A DNA stretch of 64,000 bases. Source: Variovorax sp. CF079 (lineage in GTDB: Bacteria > Pseudomonadota > Gammaproteobacteria > Burkholderiales > Burkholderiaceae_C). The stretch lies in assembly GCF_900101545.1 (NCBI RefSeq), contig NZ_FMZU01000012.1:168353-232352 (forward strand), read 5' to 3'. Within the stretch, counting starts at the first letter, position 1, and every line of letters begins with the position of its first letter. Both the position numbers and the translations under genes were made by a program. This document shows, piece after piece, positions 27,204 through 35,009 of the stretch. Below the pieces are notes generated by a model. That model was not told the origin of the DNA. It did no database searches and saw nothing but the letters and a program-made list of their open reading frames with translations.

Positions 27204-27977
27204 ATGAAAGCAGTCATTCTTGCCGGTGGCCTCGGCACGCGCATCGCCGAAGAGTCCGATACCAAGCCCAAGCCGATGGTCGAGATCGGCGGCCGGCCAC
27301 TGCTGTGGCACATCATGAAGATCTACGCCCACCACGGGATCAATGACTTCGTGATCTGCCTCGGCTACAAGGGCTATGTGATCAAGGAATTTTTCTTCAA
27401 CTATTACCGGCACATGTCGGATATGCGCATCGACCTCAGCACCGGCGATCATCAGATCCTCGACAGCCATGCCGAAGACTGGCGCATCACGCTGGTCGAT
27501 ACCGGCGCCGACACCTTGACCGGCGGGCGCCTCAAGCGCGCTGCGAAATACCTGGACGACGAGACCTTCTGCCTGACCTATGGCGACGGACTTTCCGACG
27601 CCGACATCGGCGCAGAGCTCGCCTTCCATCGCCATCACGGCAAGCTGGCGACCGTGCTCGCGGTGCAGCCGCCCGGGCGCTTCGGGGTGCTGAACCTCGA
27701 TGCAGACCATCACGTCACGAGCTTCGAGGAGAAGCCCAGCGACGAAATCGGCTGGATCAACGGCGGCTTCTTCATTCTCGAGCCGAAGGCGATCGACTAC
27801 ATCGCAGACGATTCAACCTCCTGGGAGCGTGCACCGCTCATGAATATCGCGCACGACGGCCAGCTCGCCGCTCACCAGCACACGGGCTTCTGGCAGCCCT
27901 GCGACACGCTGCGAGACAAGCGCGAGCTCGAAGATCTCTGGAACAGTGGAAAGGCTCCCTGGCGTGTCTGGGACTGA
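27204..27977 (+). CDS. rfbF: Glucose-1-phosphate cytidylyltransferase
   Basis: 257 residues, canonical length. L-A-G-G-L-G-T-R-I-A-E-E nucleotide loop, K-P-K-P-M-V-E-I-G-G-R-P, Y-K-G-Y-V-I-K-E-F-F and Y-G-D-G-L-S-D-A-D-I are RfbF signatures. It makes CDP-glucose from CTP and glucose-1-phosphate, feeding rfbG. It is separated from rfbG by two genes rather than preceding it as in enteric loci. AGAGAG lies upstream of the ATG. Confidence 0.95.
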   Translation: MKAVILAGGLGTRIAEESDTKPKPMVEIGGRPLLWHIMKIYAHHGINDFVICLGYKGYVIKEFFFNYYRHMSDMRIDLSTGDHQILDSHAEDWRITLVDTGADTLTGGRLKRAAKYLDDETFCLTYGDGLSDADIGAELAFHRHHGKLATVLAVQPPGRFGVLNLDADHHVTSFEEKPSDEIGWINGGFFILEPKAIDYIADDSTSWERAPLMNIAHDGQLAAHQHTGFWQPCDTLRDKRELEDLWNSGKAPWRVWD

Positions 27978-28716
27978 GCGCGGCGCAAAGGCGCCATCCC
28001 GCATCGGAGCGCCCTCAGGCGAGGGCGAGACGGCTGCGACCGGCAAGATCGACTTCGACGACTATTCGGCCGACTACGACGAGCTGCTGCGCGAAAGCAC
28101 CAAGCTCTACGCGGAGGATTCGGAGTACTTCGCGCACTACAAGGTCGACCTGATCCGCGGCGCCGTGCGCCGCCCGGTCGCCCGCGTGCTTGAGTACGGT
28201 TGCGGAACCGGCCGCAATATCGGCTATCTCCAGGCTGCATTTCCGGACGCCAAGATCGTCGGTACCGACGTCTCTGCGGCGAGCTTGCAGGTTGCGGCTG
28301 CCAGCAATCCGCAGGCACGTTTCGAAGTAGAAAGCGAAGACCTGGAACTTGGCTGTTTCGATTTGATTTTCGTGGCGAGCGTGTTTCATCACATTCCACC
28401 CATCCAGCGGGCCGCCGTGATGGAGACGCTCGCGCGTCGACTTGCACCGGGCGGCTCGATCGACATCTTCGAACACAACCCCTTCAACCCCGTGACGCGG
28501 CGCATCGTGAGCACCTGCCCCTTTGATGCTGACGCGATCTTGCTCAAGCCGAACGAGCTGCGCTCGCTGTTCCGCCACGCCGGTCTCCAACTGCAGCGTC
28601 AGACCTACTGCCTGTTCGTACCGCCGCGGCTTTCGTGGTTCCTTCCGCTCGAAAGGTTCCTCGGCTGGCTTCCGCTTGGCGGCCAGTACTGGGTCAGTGC
28701 AGGCCACTCCCGATGA
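27946..28716 (+). CDS. Class I SAM-dependent methyltransferase
   Basis: 256 residues from GTG 27946, overlapping rfbF by 32 bp; a GTG at 27964 is an alternative start. The SAM motif I is V-L-E-Y-G-C-G-T-G-R-N-I-G, followed by I-V-G-T-D-V-S and F-D-L-I-F-V-A-S-V-F-H-H-I-P (motif IV), a Methyltransf_11/12-type fold. The last 60 residues are hydrophobic and aromatic (F-V-P-P-R-L-S-W-F-L-P-L), a possible membrane contact beside GtrA. It overlaps gtrA by ATGA. Substrate unknown: a lipid-linked or nucleotide sugar, or a glycan end. Confidence 0.8.
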   Translation: MERLPGVSGTERGAKAPSRIGAPSGEGETAATGKIDFDDYSADYDELLRESTKLYAEDSEYFAHYKVDLIRGAVRRPVARVLEYGCGTGRNIGYLQAAFPDAKIVGTDVSAASLQVAAASNPQARFEVESEDLELGCFDLIFVASVFHHIPPIQRAAVMETLARRLAPGGSIDIFEHNPFNPVTRRIVSTCPFDADAILLKPNELRSLFRHAGLQLQRQTYCLFVPPRLSWFLPLERFLGWLPLGGQYWVSAGHSR

Positions 28717-29105
28717 AGCAGCTGCTCAGGTTCGCCGCGGTAGGCGTCATCAATACCGCGCTCGGCTACGCAGTGATCTTTGCGTGCATGTACCTGGCCG
28801 GCCTGGGTGCAGTGATCAGCAACGTGATCGGCTACGCCGTCGGCCTGATCGTTTCGTACCTGCTGAATCGCAGTTTCACGTTTCGCAGTGCTGCGCCGCC
28901 GCGGTGGGAGATCATCCGCTTCGTCGCGATCTTTCTGCTGGCGTACCTGGCCAATCTTGCGGCGCTCGTCCTGCTGATCCGCCATGCCGGTGTGCACGAA
29001 GGCGTGGCGCAGGTGATAGCAGGCGTCGTGTATTTCGCACTGTCTTTTGTGTTGAACAAGTACTACGTTTTTGCAGGCCCGCAGACGAGCGTGGCCGACC
29101 ATTGA
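28713..29105 (+). CDS. gtrA: GtrA-family membrane protein (putative lipid-linked sugar flippase)
   Basis: 130 residues, four hydrophobic helices, typical GtrA length. Opens L-L-R-F-A-A-V-G-V-I-N-T-A-L-G-Y and has S-Y-L-L-N-R-S-F-T-F in the middle and F-V-L-N-K-Y-Y-V-F at the end, the two conserved N-(R/K) motifs of the family. GtrA is thought to flip undecaprenyl-phosphate-linked sugar made by GtrB (26204). ATGA overlap with the methyltransferase gene. The frame is open to 28635 but that part belongs to the neighbour. Confidence 0.92.
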   Translation: MKQLLRFAAVGVINTALGYAVIFACMYLAGLGAVISNVIGYAVGLIVSYLLNRSFTFRSAAPPRWEIIRFVAIFLLAYLANLAALVLLIRHAGVHEGVAQVIAGVVYFALSFVLNKYYVFAGPQTSVADH

Positions 29106-29119
29106 TATAGATACCTCGC

Positions 29120-30427
29120 ATGACTAGCCAAGCCGATCACACCATTATGGTTGTCATTCCGACCTTCAACCGGAGAGTGCAGCTGCAAACGGCGGTCGAG
29201 AGCGTGCTTCAGGAGCGTCGCGTGCCGATTGTCCTGCACATTTTCGACAACGCGTCGACAGACGAGACTGAAACATACGCCCGAGCACTTGCTGCGATGG
29301 ACCCTCGTGTTTCGTACACGCGCAGGCCCGAAAACATCGGTGCCACCGGAAACTACTCGCAAGCGCTTGCCAGTGTTTCGACCGAGTATTTTGTGCCGCT
29401 GGCCGATGATGACTGGTTGCTGCCAGGGTTCTTGCACGACGCCCATCAAGTTCTGGAGCAGCAGCCTAAACTCGGCGCGGCGGTATTTGTGACCGAGGCG
29501 CGCAACGCGCAGGGAGTTCTCGCGACTACCTATCCAGCCGCTCTTGATCAGATCCGGTTTGGCGTGCTTCAGCCGCGCGAGCATCTGGATGACTGGTTGC
29601 GCTTCGGTCACTATGGATGGAGCTCCATTCTCTGGCGCACTCAAACGCTCGAATGCCTCGGGGCGCCATATCTGCATACCGGACTTCCGAGCGATGTGGA
29701 CTTTCAAGTCCAGATCTTTTGCCGCTATCCGGTTTACCTGTGCAATCGACCGGGCGCGGTGTACTCCCTTCACGACAACCAGGCGAGCGGCGGCTTCGAT
29801 GTCTCGCATATTCGCTCCTGGGCGCGATTGTTCAAGCGCCTGGATCGAGAGATCGAACGTCAGAAAATCCTTTCTCGCGACGAGTATTTGCCCCTCCGGG
29901 AAATCATGAAACAACGGTTACGAGCCGCCTGGATCGCCCCGGCAAGGTCCGACCTGTCTGCGGCACATCGAGTTGCCGCTGCATGTCTGGCGGGTTTCAG
30001 GCTGGGCGACTGGGAAACGGCTTTCTCGCTGATCCAAGGCGTTCAGGATGGGGCGGGCGCGATGCCTCTGGCGGTCGAGGGGACCGTCTTCCGGTTGCCG
30101 CAGATCGGGCGCAAGGGAGTTGCCCATCAAGCGGCATCCGCGGACAGCAGCACCGATCTGGTTGCTTCAGTTCTGCGCTGGATCAAACAGGCGACGCAGG
30201 CCATCGGTCGGTTGGAGCAGGACAACGTTCGCCTGCAGGCCGAAAAGGCCGAGCTTCAGATTGCTCTGTCCAGTGCCATCGAAAGGGAGGAACGCGCCAG
30301 GACGCTCGCAGAGCAGAATGATCGCAAGCGGATGGATGCCGAAACCGAGCTGGAATCGCTCGGCGCCCATCCATTGCTGAAAGCCATGAAGAAGCTTCGG
30401 CTTCTTCGATATTCGAAAGCGGCGTGA
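29120..30427 (+). CDS. GT2 glycosyltransferase with C-terminal coiled coil
   Basis: 435 residues. GT2 domain at about 8-230: V-V-I-P-T-F-N-R-R, F-D-N-A-S-T-D-E-T and P-L-A-D-D-D-W-L-L-P-G (metal Asp-x-Asp). The C-terminal 80 residues form a coiled coil (about 355-415, R-L-E-Q-D-N-V-R-L-Q-A-E-K-A-E-L) of the kind used to scaffold O-antigen assembly enzymes. Acceptor and donor unknown. G+C is visibly lower than in the rfb genes (33 of 60 in 29221-29280), a sign of transfer. GTGA overlap with the next gene. Confidence 0.85.
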   Translation: MTSQADHTIMVVIPTFNRRVQLQTAVESVLQERRVPIVLHIFDNASTDETETYARALAAMDPRVSYTRRPENIGATGNYSQALASVSTEYFVPLADDDWLLPGFLHDAHQVLEQQPKLGAAVFVTEARNAQGVLATTYPAALDQIRFGVLQPREHLDDWLRFGHYGWSSILWRTQTLECLGAPYLHTGLPSDVDFQVQIFCRYPVYLCNRPGAVYSLHDNQASGGFDVSHIRSWARLFKRLDREIERQKILSRDEYLPLREIMKQRLRAAWIAPARSDLSAAHRVAAACLAGFRLGDWETAFSLIQGVQDGAGAMPLAVEGTVFRLPQIGRKGVAHQAASADSSTDLVASVLRWIKQATQAIGRLEQDNVRLQAEKAELQIALSSAIEREERARTLAEQNDRKRMDAETELESLGAHPLLKAMKKLRLLRYSKAA

Positions 30428-30996
30428 GCGTGCTGTCGCCAATGTCCAGGTTCACGGTCGCTGCGACGGCGCTGGATGGCCTCGTGTACATCCAGCGCCA
30501 AAGGCATGAGGACGCACGCGGCTTCTTCAGCCGCTTCTTCTGTGCCGACGAACTGGGCGCTGCCGGCTTTCGCCAGCCTATCTCCCAGATCAACCACACA
30601 TTGACGCGCCGGCGCGGCTCCGTTCGCGGACTCCATTTTCAGCATCCGCCCCATGCCGAAGACAAGCTGGTCAGTTGCATCCGAGGCGAAGTATTCGACG
30701 TGGCGGTCGATCTGCGAAAGGGCTCCAGGACTTTTCTCCAGTGGCATGCAGAGCTTCTCAACGCCGACAACATGCGCAGCCTGCTGATTCCCAAGGGCTT
30801 CGCTCACGGGTTCCAGGCGCTCAGCGAAGATGCGGAGTTGATCTACTTGCATTCTGAGCCCTACGCCCCGGGTGCCGAGGGCGGATTGAATGCCCTTGAC
30901 CCAGTGCTCGCCATCGCTTGGCCGCTCCCGTTCGCCGACCTCTCCGACCGTGATGCCAGGCACCCATATCTCACACCTGATTTCGGCGGTATCTAG
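30424..30996 (+). CDS. RfbC-like dTDP/CDP-4-keto sugar 3,5-epimerase
   Basis: 190 residues from GTG 30424 (an ATG at 30445 is the alternative). Clearly of the RmlC fold: V-R-G-L-H-F-Q (catalytic His), I-Y-L-H-S-E-P-Y-A-P-G (catalytic Tyr region) and L-S-D-R-D. It differs strongly from the rfbC at 23750, which already serves rhamnose. The following C-methyltransferase and reductase suggest it acts on the CDP-4-keto-6-deoxyhexose branch, possibly as a C3 or C5 mono-epimerase. Direct abutment with the next gene (stop 30996, ATG 30997). Confidence 0.85.
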   Translation: MSVLSPMSRFTVAATALDGLVYIQRQRHEDARGFFSRFFCADELGAAGFRQPISQINHTLTRRRGSVRGLHFQHPPHAEDKLVSCIRGEVFDVAVDLRKGSRTFLQWHAELLNADNMRSLLIPKGFAHGFQALSEDAELIYLHSEPYAPGAEGGLNALDPVLAIAWPLPFADLSDRDARHPYLTPDFGGI

Positions 30997-32223
30997 ATGA
31001 AATGTCGCCATTGCCATGCAGGGCTGAAACTGCAGTTCATGGACCTAGGCTCCTCTCCGCCTTCCAACGCTTACCTGAGCGCGGCGCAGCTCCCGGCGCC
31101 GGAGAAGTGGTATCCCTTGCGGGTGCTCACCTGCACGCAATGCTGGCTCGTGCAGACCGAGGACTGTGCGCACTACGCCGAGCTCTTCTCAGACGACTAT
31201 GCCTATTTCAGTTCTTATTCGACGAGTTGGCTCGAGCACAGTCGGCGTTATGTCGAGGCAGCGACGCAGCGCTTTGCGCTTTCCTCGGCGTCGCGCGTCG
31301 TGGAGGTGGCTGCCAACGACGGATATTTGCTGCAGTACGTGCAGCAAGCAGGAATTCCGTGCACCGGTGTCGAACCGACGTCCAGCACGGCGCGCGCGGC
31401 GCGCGCCAAGGGCCTCGACATCGTTGAGGCCTTTTTCGGCGTGGCCCTGGCTGAGCAACTCGTCGCCGACGGAAAGGCCGCGGACCTGATCGTGGCCAAT
31501 AACGTGCTGGCACATGTGCCGGACATCAACGACTTCGTAGCCGGTTTCGCCAGGCTGCTGAAACCGCATGGCATCGCCACGTTTGAGTTCCCACACCTGA
31601 CGCAACTGGTGGCCAAGTGCCTGTTCGATACCATCTATCACGAGCATTTCTCCTACCTGTCGTTGACAGCGGTTCGCCGGATCTTCGAAGCCAATGGCCT
31701 CGGCCTCTTTGACGTGGAGGAGGTCGACACGCACGGTGGAAGCTTGCGGGTCTATGCGCAGCGGCGCGCAACGGGCGAACGCCCCGTCGAAGACGCAGTG
31801 GCGCGACTGCTGGAGGCTGAAATGGAGGCCGGTGTGAGCTCGGTCGCCTACTATGCAGGCTTTCAGAAGCGCGCGGACGACATCCGCGACGGCCTCATGG
31901 CGTTCCTGATCGAGGCGCGCCGTGCCGGCAAGCGCGTCGGTGCCTACGGCGCAGCAGCCAAGGGCAACACGCTGCTGAACTATGCCGGCGTGCGAACGGG
32001 CCTGTTGCCGTGGGTTGTCGATCGCAATCCCGCCAAGCAGGGGCAGTACATGCCCGGCAGCCGGATCCCGATCGTTGACGAAGAGCACCTGAAGCGCGAG
32101 CGCCCCGACTACGTGCTCATCCTGCCGTGGAATCTCAAGGCCGAGGTGCTGGACCAGCTTGCTTACATCCGGGACTGGGGCGGGAAGTTCGTGTGCGCGG
32201 TGCCGGAGATCGAAGTCCGATGA
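30997..32223 (+). CDS. TylC3/NovU-type sugar C-methyltransferase
   Basis: 408 residues in the three-part layout of deoxysugar C-methyltransferases. The N-terminal zinc-binding part has C-R-H-C (about 3-6) and C-T-Q-C (about 46-49). The middle SAM domain has V-E-V-A-A-N-D-G-Y-L-L and I-Y-H-E-H-F-S-Y (catalytic His/Glu region). The C-terminal domain has Y-G-A-A-A-K-G-N-T-L-L-N. Such enzymes add a methyl at C3 or C5 of an NDP-4-keto-6-deoxysugar, as in mycarose, noviose and virenose. ATGA overlap with the reductase. Substrate is inferred from neighbours to be the CDP-linked sugar. Confidence 0.9.
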   Translation: MKCRHCHAGLKLQFMDLGSSPPSNAYLSAAQLPAPEKWYPLRVLTCTQCWLVQTEDCAHYAELFSDDYAYFSSYSTSWLEHSRRYVEAATQRFALSSASRVVEVAANDGYLLQYVQQAGIPCTGVEPTSSTARAARAKGLDIVEAFFGVALAEQLVADGKAADLIVANNVLAHVPDINDFVAGFARLLKPHGIATFEFPHLTQLVAKCLFDTIYHEHFSYLSLTAVRRIFEANGLGLFDVEEVDTHGGSLRVYAQRRATGERPVEDAVARLLEAEMEAGVSSVAYYAGFQKRADDIRDGLMAFLIEARRAGKRVGAYGAAAKGNTLLNYAGVRTGLLPWVVDRNPAKQGQYMPGSRIPIVDEEHLKRERPDYVLILPWNLKAEVLDQLAYIRDWGGKFVCAVPEIEVR

Positions 32224-33062
32224 AGATCGCAATCACAGGCGCCAGCGGCTTCGTGGGGCGTCATGTCCTGCACGCGGCCGCACAACGCAAGGATGTCGAG
32301 GTGGTCGCCGTGTCTCGCCACGCGCCAGGCGCCTGGTTGCCGTCTGGCATGCGGCATGTCGCGCTCGATCTGGCCGCGCCGCCGCCTGATGTCTTTGCCG
32401 TGCTGGGACAGCCCGATGTGCTCATCCATCTGGCCTGGAGCGGACTCCCGAACTACCAGTCGCGCCATCACTACGAGACGCACCTCGCCGAGCAGTACCG
32501 GTTCCTCCAGCTGCTCGCAGCCGCGGGGCTTCCGTCCCTGCTGTGCGCCGGCACCTGCTTCGAATACGGCATGCGGTCGGGCGAACTGCATGAGTCGCTC
32601 CCACCCGACCCCCGTAACCCCTACGGCTTCGCCAAGGACGCGCTGCGCCGCGAGCTGGAGTTCCTTGCCGCCGACCTCGGCTTCAAGCTGAGCTGGGCGC
32701 GGCTGTTCTACATGTACGGAGAGGGGCAAGCCCCGGGCTCGCTGTACAGTCAGTTCATCGCCGCTGGCATCTCCGGCGCGGCCGAGTTTCCGATGTCCGG
32801 CGGAGAACAGCTGCGTGACTTCCTTCACGTGACCGACGTGGCACAGCGCCTCGTCCGCCTGGCGTGCGATGCGCCGGGCGCCGGAATCGTGAATGTCTGC
32901 TCCGGCCGGCCCACATCCGTGCGGGCCTTGGTCGAAGGCTGGCTGGAAGTCCATCGCTGGCCGATGAAGCTCGCGCTGGGACACTACCCGTATCCAGCTT
33001 ACGAGCCCATGGCTTTCTGGGGCTCCAGCGCCAAGCTGACCCGACTCCTGGAGCCGACATGA
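32220..33062 (+). CDS. NAD(P)-dependent nucleotide-sugar oxidoreductase (SDR)
   Basis: 280 residues from the ATG overlapping the methyltransferase TGA. G-A-S-G-F-V-G-R nucleotide loop, catalytic Tyr/Lys in N-P-Y-G-F-A-K-D and a G-T-C-F-E-Y-G segment with the Ser/Thr position. Extended SDR close in layout to CDP-abequose or CDP-tyvelose type reductases. Placed right after the C-methyltransferase, it is most simply the C4 ketoreductase that finishes the branched sugar. ATGA overlap with the next gene. Confidence 0.85.
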   Translation: MKIAITGASGFVGRHVLHAAAQRKDVEVVAVSRHAPGAWLPSGMRHVALDLAAPPPDVFAVLGQPDVLIHLAWSGLPNYQSRHHYETHLAEQYRFLQLLAAAGLPSLLCAGTCFEYGMRSGELHESLPPDPRNPYGFAKDALRRELEFLAADLGFKLSWARLFYMYGEGQAPGSLYSQFIAAGISGAAEFPMSGGEQLRDFLHVTDVAQRLVRLACDAPGAGIVNVCSGRPTSVRALVEGWLEVHRWPMKLALGHYPYPAYEPMAFWGSSAKLTRLLEPT

Positions 33063-34129
33063 TGCAGAACGAGCTTCTGCGCATCGCCGGCCTGCCGGTT
33101 TTGCAGAACAGGGTGTATGCGAGCATGTCGTCGGCGAAGGCTTCGCCGAAGGGAGACATGGTTCTGATCCAGGACGAGGCTACGGGCCTGGTCTTCAACG
33201 CCGCCTTCGATGCCGGCCTGCTGAGCTACGACGCCGATTACCAGAACGAGCAGGCGTGCTCGCCGGTCTTCCGGCAGCACTTGGATGATGTGCTGTCCAT
33301 CATCCGACGCCATTTCCGCACGCCATCCTTGATCGAGGTCGGTTGCGGCAAGGGCTACTTCCTCAATCACCTGCGCAGTGCTGGCTTCGAGGCGACTGGC
33401 ATCGATCCCGCCTACGAAGGCGACAGCCCGCACGTCGTCAAGGCGCCGTTCTCGCCCGCCCTGGGCCTTTCCGCCGACGCGCTCGTGCTCAGACACGTGC
33501 TCGAGCACATCCAGGATCCGGTGCAGTTCCTCAATGCCATTGCGCATGCCAATGGAGGCCGGGGAAGCATCTACATCGAGGTCCCGTGCTTCGAGTGGAT
33601 CTGCGCGCGGCGTGCCTGGTTCGACATCTTCTATGAGCACGTCAACTACTTCCGGGCATCGGATTTTCAACGCATATTCGGGCGCGTTCACGAACAAGGC
33701 CATGTCTTCGGCGGCCAGTACCTCTATGTCGTTGCCGACCTTGGCTCGCTGCGAGATCCCGCTGCAGTTCGGGCCGACCGCGCCGAACTGCCCTCGGATT
33801 TCCTGGCAGGTATCGAGCGAAGCAAGGCCCTTGCGCGCAGCACACCGGGCTCAAAGGCGATCTGGGGCTGCTCTTCCAAGGGGGTGATCTTTTCCCATCA
33901 TCTGCAGCATGCGGGCATCGACTTCGATCTCGGCATCGACATCAATCCCGTCAAGCAGGACAGGTACATGGCCGGCACCGCGCTGAAAATCGTTTCGCCG
34001 GAAAACGCGCTGCAGATGCTGCCCGCCGGCTCGCTCGTGTTCGTAATGAATTCCAATTATTTCGACGAGATCGCGGCGCAGTCCCGCGGCCGGTTTCGTC
34101 TCGTGAAGGTAGACCAGAATGAACTTTGA
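33059..34129 (+). CDS. Second C-methyltransferase-like protein without the N-terminal zinc site
   Basis: 356 residues from ATG 33059 (M-M-Q-N-E-L-L). SAM motif I is L-I-E-V-G-C-G-K-G-Y-F-L, then L-R-H-V-L-E-H-I; the E-H-V-N-Y block after F-Y and the C-terminal W-G-C-S-S-K-G match the middle and last domains of the gene at 30997. The Cys-x2-Cys pairs of the N-terminal domain are absent. It may act on a different sugar, or have become an O-methyltransferase. ATGA overlap upstream and an 11-bp overlap with the CmcI-like gene. Confidence 0.8.
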   Translation: MMQNELLRIAGLPVLQNRVYASMSSAKASPKGDMVLIQDEATGLVFNAAFDAGLLSYDADYQNEQACSPVFRQHLDDVLSIIRRHFRTPSLIEVGCGKGYFLNHLRSAGFEATGIDPAYEGDSPHVVKAPFSPALGLSADALVLRHVLEHIQDPVQFLNAIAHANGGRGSIYIEVPCFEWICARRAWFDIFYEHVNYFRASDFQRIFGRVHEQGHVFGGQYLYVVADLGSLRDPAAVRADRAELPSDFLAGIERSKALARSTPGSKAIWGCSSKGVIFSHHLQHAGIDFDLGIDINPVKQDRYMAGTALKIVSPENALQMLPAGSLVFVMNSNYFDEIAAQSRGRFRLVKVDQNEL

Positions 34130-34856
34130 AGCTGAAGTCGCAGCACGCATCGCAGCCAACGACACCAACGCGAAGTTGAAGACCGATGCGCAGGCTCTGA
34201 TGGACTCGTCCATCCGGGCGGGCTATTCGTACAACTTTTCGTGGCTTGGCCGGCCAATCATCCAGTACCCGCAGGACATCGTCGCGATGCAGGAGATCAT
34301 CTGGCGCGTGCAGCCTGACCTGATCATCGAGACCGGCATCGCGCACGGCGGCTCGTTGATATTTTCAGCCGCGATGCTGGAACTGAATGCGGCCTGCGGA
34401 GGGCCTGCCGATTCGGAGGTGCTCGGCATCGACATCGACATTCGCGCCCACAACCGCGCAGCGATCGAAGCGCATCCGATGTTCAAGCGGATCTCGATGA
34501 TCGAGGGATCCAGCGTCGCCCCCGAGGTGATTGAGAAAGTCCGCCAACAAGCGCTTGGCAAACGCAGCGTGCTGGTCTGCCTCGACAGCAATCACACGCA
34601 CGCTCACGTACTCGGCGAGCTCCAGGCATACGCACCGTTGGTGACGATCGGCAGCTACTGCGTGGTCTTCGACACCGTCGTCGAAGACCTGCCAGCCGAG
34701 CTTTTCCCGGATCGCCCATGGGGGCCGGGAGACAACCCGAAGACGGCCGTACGCGAGTTCATGGCTACTACTTCCAACTTCGTGATCGACCACACGATCG
34801 ATCACAAGCTTTTGATTAGCGTGGCCCCCCATGGCTACCTCAAGCGGACAGGATAG
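34119..34856 (+). CDS. CmcI-like (cephalosporin hydroxylase family) methyltransferase
   Basis: 245 residues. The family signature is plain: W-L-G-R-P-I-I-Q-Y-P-Q-D near 42, I-I-E-T-G-I-A-H-G-G-S-L (SAM loop), G-I-D-I-D-I-R and a C-L-D-S-N-H-T-H-A-H-V metal/active block. In polysaccharide loci this family usually serves as a sugar O-methyltransferase rather than an antibiotic hydroxylase. It overlaps the previous gene by 11 bp. Likely target: a rhamnose or the branched deoxysugar, an inference from context. Confidence 0.85.
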   Translation: MNFEAEVAARIAANDTNAKLKTDAQALMDSSIRAGYSYNFSWLGRPIIQYPQDIVAMQEIIWRVQPDLIIETGIAHGGSLIFSAAMLELNAACGGPADSEVLGIDIDIRAHNRAAIEAHPMFKRISMIEGSSVAPEVIEKVRQQALGKRSVLVCLDSNHTHAHVLGELQAYAPLVTIGSYCVVFDTVVEDLPAELFPDRPWGPGDNPKTAVREFMATTSNFVIDHTIDHKLLISVAPHGYLKRTG

Positions 34857-35009
34857 ATTGACTTCCGAGTTGATCAGCGAAGCGGTTGCCAGTTCAATGA
34901 AGATCAAGAACGCCATGCCAAAGACATTCACGTGCGATGCGACGACAAGGACATATCAAGCTTTTGCAGCGCCCGCGAGTGCCTTCAAATCGAGCGCTTG
35001 CATCGCCGC

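Noticed and set aside
34119..34856. Antibiotic (cephalosporin) biosynthesis gene
   Set aside because: The family name is historical. No beta-lactam genes are present, and the context is a polysaccharide operon.
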